Positions 11,618 through 23,298 of a DNA stretch of 64,000 nucleotides are shown in pieces; within the stretch, counting starts at the first letter, position 1, and the number at the start of each line of letters is the position of its first letter. The translations under genes were made by a program, and so were the position numbers. The DNA is from Vanessa cardui (taxonomy: Eukaryota; Arthropoda; Insecta; Lepidoptera; Nymphalidae). The notes under the pieces are model-generated. The model worked only from the letters and a program-made list of their open reading frames with translations. It did not search any database and was not told where the DNA came from. The stretch lies in the NCBI RefSeq assembly GCF_905220365.1, contig NC_061124.1, forward strand, positions 13,208,501-13,272,500. The letters are read 5' to 3'.

Positions 11618-14600
11618 TTAATCATCTATCGTTATAACAGGTACATTTTCCTCAAAGCCTATAGAATCATCATCAGTTAGGACCACAATGTTACCACTAA
11701 CACTACTCTGTCCATCGTTTTCCACATTGCCTTTACTTTTAACTTCTTTTTTCTTAAAAAGCGACAAGACGTCGGATATAATTGGAGCGTGCGCCATGTC
11801 ATGTAAATTTCCTTCGTCAATGTCAATGGAATTTTGACTGTCTTCATCTTGCGTCGCTATCTCTTGCTCTTGATTCACCATCTCTTCTTCTTCTTCTCCT
11901 TCCTCGTCGTGACCGTAATATTTCTCATCGTCTTTTTCATCTTTCGGTACATAGGAGTTTATAAGAGCCGGTAAGTTAGCGTCACATATGAAGACTTTAG
12001 ACGGATCCGAATCTTCTTTATCGCAATCATGGAGTGAAAACACTTTGGATGAAGTAAAATACTTAAGACACTGTTGACATTGATTTTGCAAGTGTGCGCG
12101 GTAGTGGTTGTGTAAATTCGGGAAATCTCCATTACAAACAACACACTTCTCGGGCATCACTGTGGCTCTGTAATGAAGCTTCTTAGAACACTTATGGACA
12201 ATCTTCATATGTTTTATGAATGGACCATATTTTACGAATTGCTCGCCACACTTACGACATTTTATTGGTTTTTTCTTATATTTTCTACTTCTATGCGAAA
12301 ATGCGTGAATATTGAAAGCATCCATGGTTTTAAACTTGAGTGAGCAGAAACGACACGAAATAGAACCAGATCCTCTGTGGATTTGATCGTGTAAACGTTT
12401 CGAGTTCTTTCGAGTAACGGGTTTGAAACAGAAACTACATTCTTCGTATACAGACCGAACGCCATTCGTATTAGTTTCAGTGACTTCCTCGTCGCTGTCG
12501 ATGGCACAAAGATGATTATCATAATCTGCTCGGGAAAAGAAGTACTCGCCACATTTTTTGCACCGGTTTTCTTCGTGATAATCTAAATGTCGGTGTAAAT
12601 TAAAGAACGTTTTCTGACAAATATTACATTTTTCTTCTATCGATTCTTTCGGTAAGACAATCCATTCTTTGTCGTCTCCGTGAACATCCCTCATGTGGTA
12701 TATCATTTCTCTGAACGCAACAAATGTCTCATCGCAGTGCTCACATTTCGTTGGATTATCGACGTTTAGCTGGGAGAAGTGATGGTTTTTGTGCTTCCTA
12801 TACAGCGTCATCGTATTAAACTTCCTATTGCAGTATATACAGCCATAGTACCCAACTGTACGATGATAGATTTTATGAGTACTGAGTGCATATTCATTTT
12901 CAAAAACTTTAAAGCAATAATCGCAAACGATTTCTTGTTTTCCTTCGCATGCCTTTTTAAATGTTTTTATTTCGTGTTGAGTGCGCAAGTGACAATCTAA
13001 TTTCACTTGCAAATGGAAAGCTTTGTAACAAATATGGCACTTAACTTTTTTCGGGTAAATTTCCGTGTCACCGATAAGTTTCTTTTTGTCACAGCTGAAT
13101 GCCAGATGTCCCTCGAGGAACCTTAGAGAGCTAAAGTAATCAAAGCAGTAATTACATCGAAGAGAATTATGGTAATCAATGTGTCTTTCAAAGTTTCCTT
13201 TGCTAGCTAAGACTTTGAAACATATTGAACATTGTAGCTCTTTTAAAGGTCCGTCCAAGGTCTGATTACGTCGTTCCTCTATCCATGTCTCATTAATGTC
13301 GTGGGCGTCCCGCAAATGGTAATGTAAATCGTAGCCGCGCATAAATGTTTCGGTGCAATGTGGACATTTCAATGGATTGTCGATATATTTTTGAGTGAGA
13401 TGACCTTTTATATGGATCCTATGATTTTTCAATGATATAGTCTTTTTGCCACAGAATTTACATTTGTAAAATTCTGGTTTCCGAAGATGAGCTTCCTCGT
13501 GAAACTGTAATCTTCTTTCATCTAAGAAAACCTTAGCACACAATTTACAAGAATAGTAGTTTGGAGGGGGTGCGTCCGGATCCTCCTTTATCATTTTACT
13601 CTCAGGATGGGTCCGCCGCAAGTGTCGAATGAGTTTTACTAAGTCCGGATAGTAACGAGAACATATCGGACACTTGACTTTGTTTTTCCTAAGTTTTTCT
13701 ATTCGTTTTTTATGCGATTGGTGATCAAAGTTATGGCCTTTTACGTGTCTCTTGTAATAATCTTCATCGATGTACCCTTTTCCGCAAATATTACACTTAT
13801 AAGGTCCGTTATCATCTTCGAAGTGTGTTCTGGTGTGAAGTTCTAATCTTCTTTTGTTTGTGAACTGCAGATTACAGATGTGACATTCGTGTCGGGCACC
13901 AAATAACGACGTTTTGGAGTTATGCCACCGTATGTGATGTTTAAGCGAGTTTTCCGAATCGCAAACCTTACCACAGTGATGACATGTATGCGTGCCATCG
14001 AATTTATTTTTATCGACCGAGTTAGGTAACACATACCCTACAATAGTATTGTTGGCACTTTCACCGCGCTTATAATGAATTGCCATGTGTGAGAGATAAA
14101 CCTTGCGATGCTGAAACACTCTCTTGCAAATCGAACACTCGTAATCTTTATTTTGAAAACGCGTCTGCTTGTGGTAGTTCATATGCGCCTGGGCCGCACG
14201 CAGATGTTTGCTCTTGCGATTACAGATCGAGCAAGTTAGCAATTTGGGGTCGAGATTAGTGTCATTATAATGTTCGCGCATGTGGATTTTATAATGACAC
14301 TGAAACCGGAATGTCTGGAACAAAAACCATAGTTAAACAATGTTGTTTAAAAATAGATAATATTTCAATATTATAACATTATTAAGTTATTTTAAATGAT
14401 TACCTCCTTACAAACGAAGCATTCCAACTTCTTCTCCATGCTTTTCCCGACATGATTATGCCAGTTCACGTGTCTTTTGAGAGATATCAACGTCGGCAAT
14501 TGTTTGTTGCAAATAGGACAAGTAAAGCCACTCATGTTGACCGAGGGTGACCCATTGTTAGCGGAGACCTCACCAAAGCCGTTGTGACTCTGGAGCTCGT

Positions 14601-17600
14601 CCAGGGGTTCCGCTTTCGTCACAACGACCTCACAAAAATCCGCCAAATCTGCTGGCGGCGCGTTAATTTTACTCGGCTGTTGCTTAAGCCTGTGTATTAT
14701 TTTGATGTGATTCGCCAGCGCGCTGCAGCTCTTAAATTGCTCTTCGCACTCCATACATGTGTATAAATTCCTCGGCTTAATGTTGACAGAGATATGTGTC
14801 TGATTGTGTTCGTTAATCGCACTCACTTTCATTTCAATGTCGCATATCAGACACCGCACGGAACAATTTTTTAAATTGATTTTGGCTCGTTTAAACCCTG
14901 ACGTCATCGGATGTTTCGTTCGCTTGTGCTGCACAAGCAGTCTCTTATATGAAAATTGCTTTTCACAAATATCACAGGTATTATCCTCTTCGCCTTCGTC
15001 TTGGCTAGATTCCGATTCGTAGTGGTTCATGGATTTGGTTGTTTCATTCAACAAGTCGGTCGAATTGTTCCTGTCCGGCATTTCTATTTTTATTTTACCA
15101 TCATGAGTATGTTTTTCTTCGTGTGTCAATAAAGATTTCTTGTATTTAAATGATTTGTCACAAATCTTACATTTTAATGGACCGCTTGAACTATATTCGG
15201 AATGTACTGACGCTGAATCATCAATTGTGCTTGCTCTGAAATAAATTAAAAAAATCAGTGATAAAAATTGGAAATATATACAAGGACATAATATGTTACC
15301 ATTGGCATTTCTTAGATACCTACCTAGACTCCTCGTCGCCGCCTTCGTCCGCTTCGTCTACGTTGGACATGTGAGCAGCTAGATGAGTTATCAACGAATC
15401 TTGGCTAGGTAATTTCTTGTTGCACATACGGCATTGAAAGTTTTCCTGCTTCGATGTTATTTCTTGTAATGATTTATTTGACGACAATGGAAAAAAATGC
15501 GCTTTAACGTGTAAGAAATAACATCCCTTTTTAGTAATAACTTTTGTGCAAACGGGGCATTCGAAAGTGGCAAGATTGTTCTTCTGAGGACATATATTGA
15601 AGTGAGCGCTATGGATATAATAATCATCGAAAGGCTGGCCGCAATACAAGCAAGGAACACATATTTTGCCATTTTCATTGCTCATCGAAGTGTCTCTCTT
15701 CAAAACAGCTGCGTGCACAACCCTCATGTGCTTTTCCAAGTTCTCGATTGTCTTGAACTTTGTTGTGCACATCGTGCAATCTATTTTGGCCACTTGTTGT
15801 ACCGCATCGATCGGCTCCAATGCTACCATCAATTCTTTTCGTGGAGATTTCCCGCAAATGTCGTGATGGCGCTTTAACATAATTTTTAATTTAAATTGCT
15901 TTCCACATTTGTCACATGACAGTTTGTCCTCTTCGTCTGTTGCATCTTTAATTTCCTTCGGAGATTCAAAAGAGAAATTCTTCAATGCATTTTTACGTTT
16001 GTGACATTTCATATGAGCTGATAAACTGATGTGTGTCCTGAATGCCTTACCGCATTGTTTGCATTTGTGTAGCAGCGGTTCATCGGAGTCGGTTTCAGCT
16101 GAATAAAAGGATGCGCTGTTGTCATCGTAATCAGAATCAGAGTTCATTGAAAGCCTGGGCTTCTTCTGAGACATTCGTAGCTCGTCAACGCGTTTCGAAC
16201 TTCCCGGTCGGTAATCGTGTGAACGGCTACTTATGGATGCATCGTCGTTACTGTCACCGCTTCGCTTACGAGATCTACTGACAGGTGTTACTTTATTTTC
16301 GAACGTCGACGATGGCTTAGAAACTTCCGTCTGTGATGAAAATGCTGAATCGCTGCTCTGCCTGTTGGGTGGTGTTGGTGAACTGAACCCTGTTAATAGC
16401 AATAGTAGCATTAAAAGCCACTTCAATGCGTGGAAGTTATTGAATCAAAAGCGGAAGTAGTAGAAGATAACAGATTTAAGGTGTCAAATAGCACGGGCGT
16501 ACCTGGCGGAGGAACATAGTTGCGTCTTAACTCTTGATCAGATCGTTCGCATTGTTGTTTAAATATATGGGCGCTACTGAGTTTTTGAATACATTCGCTG
16601 CATATTTTATCTGGAAGCCCGTCGCCGTCGTATATCTATCGAGAAATCGCTTAGAATTAGATTATCCTACTATCCTATTGTCATAAATTAATTATGATGC
16701 AAAAAAAATGTAAAACCCTTCATTTCCATAATAATAATGAATAATATATTTCCTAGTTATTAAAGTCTTAGTTGCCTCAAAGTGGCCATTGAAGTGGCCA
16801 GAAAATGCTCTTAAAATAATAATATGAACTCTATTTTAAGCAGTCCCGCAATCACGAATCAGTATGAGAAGAATAAGATCACAATCTAAGGCGATACAAG
16901 TCTCCCAACGAAAAATTGGCACACCTTCAGGAACATCTTCTTAGATATACAGATATTAGATTTATGTTTTCAATCGTGTCTTAAGCACTAACAAAGACCG
17001 GACGCAAGAAGTGTTCCGACAATAGCTCTCCCCCTAAAAATAGGTTCAATTCCATAGGTCATGACTTTCATCAGCGAGGAGGCGACCAAAGCGCGTCACC
17101 TGGATTATTGGAACCCCGAAAATTAACTAATAAATATGAACAAAACTTCGAAAATCAGAACTGCGTGTCGTGAGACCAACATTTTAGGCTGCAAAACAAC
17201 AGTCTCTATATTTGACTTTCATGGTTAAAAAAATTATTTTAGAAATTGAAGTGAGAACAGCAGGCAAAGATTATTAATGTATTCGCCAAATTGATCTTAC
17301 TGAATTCCAGAATAAATTTTAAAAAATTATCTTAATTGAAAATATTATATAGCAAAAAAATTTGAATCTAATGTTTAAACAGGTTACACTTATCAGAAAA
17401 CTAGATTTTATCTGCAGTAAGAAATTAGTACTGTAATCAAGTAGGATTAGTCATATGGAAACACTTGTAAATAAACATGAGACGAATAAGTATTTGGATG
17501 AATTGGATGAATAAATATTTGGTAAAAGTAATGTTTTTGGAGTAGTAATTCGGAATAGTTTTTAATTAGAAAACACACATAATTTAAGTGGTCAAAAGAT

Positions 17601-18623
17601 AGAACCAATGTAAAAGAGAAGATTGATTTCAATTATAAAATAAATACTAAATTTGAATACAGAACACATTACCAAAAAAACAACATCATCATACTAATTA
17701 TTATATACACATGTTTTTAAGTTAGGTATTTAATTGAACCCTCATGCAATATTTAAAAATATATGACTTTTAAGAAAATAACTTTAACTTAAAGCTCAAG
17801 TAACAATAATTAAAACAGCAAATAATAAACAATAATGCCACATTTACATAATTTAGTGGAAGAGTAATCAAAACAAAATTAATACTATAGGATGTTCTTA
17901 TAAATATTAAAAAAAATCCTTATTCAGGGATTATAATAATCATAATAATGCTTTACTATAATAACAACAAAATTATAGAAAAAAAAATGAAACAATTAAT
18001 GTAAAGGATATCAATAATGCATAATAAACAAATGAAAAACAATATAGAATAAACATTACTTAATGAAACTACAGAAATATTATTAATAATAATAATGAGA
18101 CAAATAAAATTTAAGAAGATAATAGTCAAAAGTCAACAGATGTAGAAACTATAGTTTTGTAGTAAACAAATAAACAAGTATACTAATAATTCGAAATATA
18201 TATTAGAAAGCAAATTATTACTGATACGTTTTTTATCGGATGTAAGGAAAAACGTAAATAACTCATATCCAAAACAGTTGTTGAACCCAAATTGGTATAA
18301 GAAAATTTTGACGATATTGATAATTTTCAAATAATAGAGGACAAATCGAAATATATCAAAAATAAAACCATGTTTAAGAACAAGAAAGGTGAAACACAAA
18401 GTCATTACGCTATTAAAAATGGATCGTTTCATCATAAATGTAGTCATATTACAACCGATGGTTTCAAGTTTAATCATATAATCAGATAAAATCTAGTACT
18501 TACTTTAACTCGGGCACATTCCATAACCATTTCGGCGAGTTGTAAGTTGTTGTCCACCGTAAAGATGGAATAGAAGTCGCCGAGCTTGAGACATAGTCTG
18601 CATTTTCCAAGCTTGAGAGCCAT
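11618..18623 (-). CDS. ZAD-type C2H2 zinc-finger protein, about 34 fingers
   Basis: Probable sequence-specific DNA-binding nuclear protein. Coding exons (- strand): 18504-18623, 16503-16635, 15324-16389, 14404-15235, 11618-14314. All are in phase and give 1615 residues. The first two exons encode a ZAD domain with zinc-binding pairs C8/C11 and C52/C55, a module found in arthropod zinc-finger proteins that mediates dimerisation. A Ser-rich linker follows, then 6 fingers in exon 3, 5 in exon 4, one finger split across the last intron (CFVCKE / TFRFQCHYKIHMREH) and 22 more in the last exon. Several fingers are C2HC variants. The C-terminus is acidic (EEGEEEEEM). The ATG at 18623 opens directly into the ZAD. 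I do not recognise a specific orthologue. Confidence 0.92.
16636..18503 (-). other. First intron of the ZAD zinc-finger gene
   Basis: AT-rich intron of 1.87 kb separating the two ZAD half-exons, with a GTAAGT donor at 18503. I see no exon or recognisable repeat in it; the open frame at 18133-18477 is low-complexity and not gene-like. Confidence 0.65.
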
Positions 18624-19241
18624 ATTGATTTGTTCACAGAAACCTTCATTTCACTCAGAGATCACATCTGTTGAACGACGCGTAATTAAATCATCGATTT
18701 TAATATTATTGTATTCTTTACAATCAATCACTTCGAATTCTGCATTGTTAATTACAATATCATCACGTACGTCAATAAAAACGAAATTTAAAAGTACCTC
18801 AACAGCCGACAGCCGGCATTCTCCATTATTGAAATCAGAAGTCGTGAAAGAAGAAACAGCACGATAAGTGTTGCCTTTGTATAAATTTTCCTATTTTCCA
18901 AAAATTAAACAAAATAAATACTTTTTCCATTTCTTAATAATAGAATTACTCATAAAATGATCATTTTACCTAAAGAAGACATATCACTTATCATTTATCT
19001 AACCATTCAAGAAGTTCAGCGAGATAGACTTGATGTTTTTTATTTTGTATCAATTACGTCCGGTCAAGTTTTGGCTGTTGTTGATTATTGACATTTCGCT
19101 AAAGCAAATAGCACTTTGCTTGCTATTACAATGTTTCAATTTTAATATTGATGTCTAATAATTGGATAAGTATTTTAAAGGAAAGATATCGATTTCGTGC
19201 AAGCTTAAGCGTTTTGCTGTTTTCATTAAAACAGGGGCAAT
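18624..19241. promoter_or_regulatory. Shared head-to-head promoter region
   Basis: The start codons of the zinc-finger gene (-) and the RCCD1-like gene (+) are 618 bp apart, so both promoters must lie in or near this interval. No TATA box or specific factor site is evident; this is inferred from gene arrangement. Confidence 0.45.
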
Positions 19242-20443
19242 ATGTATATTGTGACAGGAGCGAATTTATTCGGTCAGTGGTTTTCTTGGACAAAAAATAT
19301 AAGTTTTTATGATAAATTTGAAATAATTTATCCTGAAACTGAAAGTAAATTTGATTTAAAGAAAGCGAAACTAATCACTTCATGCTGGTCGTATAATATA
19401 TTCGATGTTGATAACATATTTTATATTGCTGGATCATGGCATGGAAGAGACAATCAGATTGTTAAAGTACCAGTACCTGAAGAAAAGAAGCAGAATTGTA
19501 AGGCATCAGGCCTTTTAATTACCGGAAATGATTACATGATCATATTAGTAGAGCCAATAACACGATCTATTTGGTTTTTTGACTTTGGAACAGAAGATTT
19601 TAAAAAAGTTAAATTTAATGAAGAACCAATATTGGAAAATGCTGTTAAAAAATCAAGATTAACTGATGACGTAATAAAAGTTGCAGCTACTAATAATACA
19701 TTTATTTATTTAACATCTGAAGGTAATGTCTATACTGGACAGTTACCGAGTTATGTAGACACACATACTTGTGTAGGAAAAGCTTGTGATGTTGAATGTG
19801 GATATGAACATTACATGTTACTTACAACTGAAGGCAGAGTGTACACTTGGGGAAATGGAAGGTATGCTTAAAATATATGCTTGCTATTGAATATCAAAAC
19901 TTTATAATTAAATTCAATAAGCTACAATTCAATTCAATTTTTCCTTACAGGAGACTACAACTCGGCCATGGTGATTTAACCAATTTGGATTTACCAACTG
20001 AGGTTGAAGCATTAGCTGGAATAAAAATAGTTAAAATCAAGGCTGGGGGTTGGCATTCGTTGGCTCTTAGTGAGTATGGGGATTTGTATGCTTGGGGTTG
20101 GAATGATACTGGACAGTTGGGTATGAATATAAATAAGAATGGAGAAGAAAATTTAGAAAGAAAGGGACAAAAAAACTATGCCATACCAAGACCCGTGGAT
20201 ATTTATAATGATCAAGGTGAAGAAATTGAGTTGATTATAAAAGACATTGCTTGTGGAACAAGACATTCAGCAATTTTACTGGAAGATAATACTATTTGGA
20301 CAACAGGTTGTAATAAATATGGACAGCTTGGATTTTCTCCTAAGGATTATGAAAAACTAGAATATTTTAAAAAGTCATATCATAACCCCAATATTATCAG
20401 TGTAATTGGTGGACCTTGGAGTACTATTGTTGAAATTACTTAG
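19242..20443 (+). CDS. RCCD1: RCC1-repeat protein, RCCD1-like
   Basis: Two exons, 19242-19861 and 19951-20443, joined in phase (AG|G), encode 370 residues, close to vertebrate RCCD1. RCC1-type blade signatures are visible: ECGYEHYMLLTTEGRVYTWG across the intron, then GGWHSLALSEYGDLYAWGWN and CGTRHSAILLEDNTIWTTG, each followed by a GQLG or LQLGHGD-type turn. The N-terminal half is diverged, as in RCCD1. Known members fold as a beta-propeller, and mammalian RCCD1 partners the KDM8 demethylase in mitotic chromatin; that role here is inferred. AATAAA at 20880-20885 is a candidate poly(A) signal. Another small RCC1-like protein cannot be excluded, but length and layout favour RCCD1. Confidence 0.85.
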
Positions 20444-21780
20444 AATCTCCAAAGGTTAATATAAAATTATTGGAAAGTTACCTAGTAGGCTTAATTGTAT
20501 TAATGATTGTCTAAGTCTCAGTTTGGAGACGATGAATGAGACTTTTGAAATAAGATGATTTGACACTGATTCTTTTAAGGAAAAGATGTAGTTTGTATCA
20601 AAAACATAATACTAAAGATTTATGTGTATTCACATAAATTGTAATTTGATGATAAACATTGGTATTTATTATGTGTTTAAAATTAACTATTGTAGTATTT
20701 TCTTCATTGAAAAAATACACATATGTATATATACAATTTTTCTTATCATTTCCCTATTAAGTGAATGCATAAGTAGGTTCTTAAGTATTCGATCAAAAGT
20801 AATTAAATATTTCAGAAATATATTCATATATAATTGTATATACTATACTACTAACATTTTCTTGAAACTTTTCGGTTTAAATAAATTTCAGTTTTTATTT
20901 TTATTAGGTAGATGAAGAATGAAAATTGGTTTTGGTTTGATTGTCTTAAGAAAAACATGATGAGTCCTAATGAATGTGTCTTTCAGTTTATGATTTAATC
21001 AATCTATCCTTATTAGTGCCCGAAATGAACAAAAGAGCGATATTTTAGTGATTGGTGAATATTAGCTTTGTTCAATATTGACATTACTTTTAATTTTGTT
21101 ACTTCTCACTAGTATCAAAATAATTACCTATGGTTAATTTATTTATTCATTATCTAAAATATGGTTATACTCCTGCATTTACTATTAAAGTATTTCTCTT
21201 TCCTTTACCTTGAGTATATCTGGGGGCACGACAGTGCCCCAGCCAAGTCTCAAGCAAAACGGGCACGGCCGTACCACTCTGCTGCCCTATATCTTCGACG
21301 TGGACAAAGCTAGGAGTTTGGGTTTTCGGTGACTAATAGTAGGCATTAGAACAAGCTTAAGTTCGAAATAACATGCCAATTGAATTAATACTTTAGGATT
21401 TACGGTCGATCAAAGTTACACCATTTTGTCACTCACTGACTCAATGACCGATCATCAAAAATCTAACAGACTTAGAAACTTAAGTACTTCTAGCAGACTT
21501 AGAAACTTCAAATTTTGCATCAAGACAGGTCATTAGCCACATATAAAGGAAAAATTATAAAAACATTAAAAAATAATAAGCCATAGAAAACAATTTTATA
21601 TTTGCGGTTTGGCAAGAACATTGTGTATGGAATTTGACTGCATTGTTATCTTTGTTCGTTGTGTAAGTATTCAATTGGATGAATACATACACAGAATAGA
21701 AAATAATAATATATTTGTAATACATAGACTATAATTAATACAAATTAATGCATAAAGTTCATAATTCTAAAGCTTAAATT
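20444..21780. other. Intergenic region, mostly unannotated
   Basis: Contains the 3' UTR of the RCCD1-like gene. A GC-richer patch at about 21220-21320 stands out against the AT background but has no long open frame; it may be a decayed mobile element. Nothing else is supported. Confidence 0.5.
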
Positions 21781-23050
21781 TTAAAGCTCCATTGTATAGC
21801 GATACATATTGTATGCGCACTCTGGCTCAGGAGACAGCAATGGCTGATTATAATCAACTCCGAAGTATATATCGCCAAGACTTGTCTGCCTTAGAAGTAA
21901 CGAAGCCTTAGAGAAGAAAAAAAAATAGAGAATAGGTTCTAAGCAAAGCAGTAGCTGAAGTCCAAGAAATTATGAAAAGAAATACACTTACAAAAACTAA
22001 ATGAGATCCAACCGAAAACATTAAATGTAAAAAAATGCCAAGTCTCTCGATGCAGTCTTTCGATCGTAAAAAGTTTTGAGATCTCATAGAAGCCAAGTCC
22101 TATTCAAATTATTATGTGGTTATAAATCAGCATTTAGTAATTATATTAATAGTTTTCTTTATTGCCGCCGAAATAATAAAACTTACTTCCTAATCAACTC
22201 GTAACGCATGGCATAGTTACATTGCCCTTTAGAAAAAAAACATAACAATACTAAATATTGCTGTAACACATATAAAAATTAGTATTTATACTACTTTGAC
22301 ATACTTTCTCATATTAGATAGATATAGATATCAATATCATATTGGTGGATATATGTACCTATGTATGCTTGAACCATCTTCGATGCAGCGTTACCAATGT
22401 TCTGCTCCTCTGTGTCCCTTTTGTTTACGGAAACGTAAGTACAAAAAAATATATATTTAAAAGCAACATAAGAGACGAATATATGTATATAGCCGAGATG
22501 ACCCAGTGGTTAGAACGCGTGCATCGTAACCGATGGTTGCGGGTTCAAACCCAGGCAGCACAAATGAATACTCATGTGCTTAATTTCTGTTCATATTCAT
22601 CTCGTGCTCGGCGTTGATAGAAAACATCATGAGGAAACCTGCATGTGTCTAATTGCATATAAATTCTGCCAAATGTGTATTCCACCGCATTGGAACAGCG
22701 TGGTGAAATATGTTCCAAACTTGATTATTATTTGATGATTCACTATGGATTTGCGAAAGAATGACGTTTTGAACGTCGATAAAATTGTAATCTGAATTTT
22801 GGAAGTAAAATTAAAGTAAAAAAAACTTTTTTTTTTATGCATAAAGATATATTAATCATACTCTTATTAGTGCATAATGTAATTGAATTATAAGCAGATA
22901 GAATGGAATAGGTACGTAAATCTGTGTCTGTTTATCTTTTTCCTTACTTTCGTTGGAACAAGCTTTATGCGTGGTCGTGATTCGTTTCGTTGCTCGCCTC
23001 ATTATATTCTCGCGTCTGTGTATAAAGGCGGTATGAGACCAAAGTCTCAT
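21781..23050 (-). CDS. Small three-exon gene, product unknown
   Basis: Proposed from splice sites. Exon 1 is 22948-23050 (ATG to GAAA|GTAAGG), exon 2 is 22187-22226 (TTTTTTTTCTAAAG acceptor, AA|GTAAGT donor), exon 3 is 21781-21889 (ends TAA). Phases match at both junctions (A|GG and AA|G), giving 83 residues. The first half is basic with few acids (MRRATKRITTTHKACSNE). The second half reads QTSLGDIYFGVDYNQPLLSP and then PECAYNMYRYTMEL, whose composition looks like real protein. No domain is recognised and no signal or membrane segment is seen; the basic N-terminus could be a mitochondrial presequence, which is speculation. It starts 248 bp from PRMT9 in divergent orientation. No clear AATAAA follows the stop. 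A missed middle exon or a pseudogene remains possible. Confidence 0.5.
22493..22717 (+). mobile_element. Family A SINE, 3'-truncated
   Basis: tRNA-like head (GAGATGACCCAGTGGTTAG and GGTTCAAACCC) followed by the family A body. It stops near TTCCAAAC, without the tail seen in complete copies. It lies in the large first intron of the proposed small - strand gene, in antisense orientation. Confidence 0.8.
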
Positions 23051-23298
23051 TGTCAATTATGACAATGTGTATTTGACATAAATTGTCAAATTATCTGATA
23101 TTAACGCGACTCGCGGTCGCGATTGAATCAATAATCAATATTTTGAAATTGAATGTGTGCGACTGCGCGAACAGAGTAAAGTTATAAGATAGAAGAAATA
23201 CCATAAAACGTTAAAGTTAACAGTCAAACAAAGCGAGATAAGTTGTAAAAAAAGTTCGTAATCATAAACCGTATTGCTACTTGGGTATTTTCATAAAA
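23051..23298. promoter_or_regulatory. Divergent promoter between the small gene and PRMT9
   Basis: Start codons of the proposed small gene (-) and PRMT9 (+) are about 248 bp apart. The interval is AT-rich with no obvious TATA box. Inferred from arrangement; it holds as a bidirectional promoter only if the small gene is real. Confidence 0.4.

Noticed and set aside
22342..22440. Possible + strand exon with acceptor near 22388 and GTAAGT donor
   Set aside because: Pyrimidine-rich and only about 46 bases, with no matching exons before or after on +.
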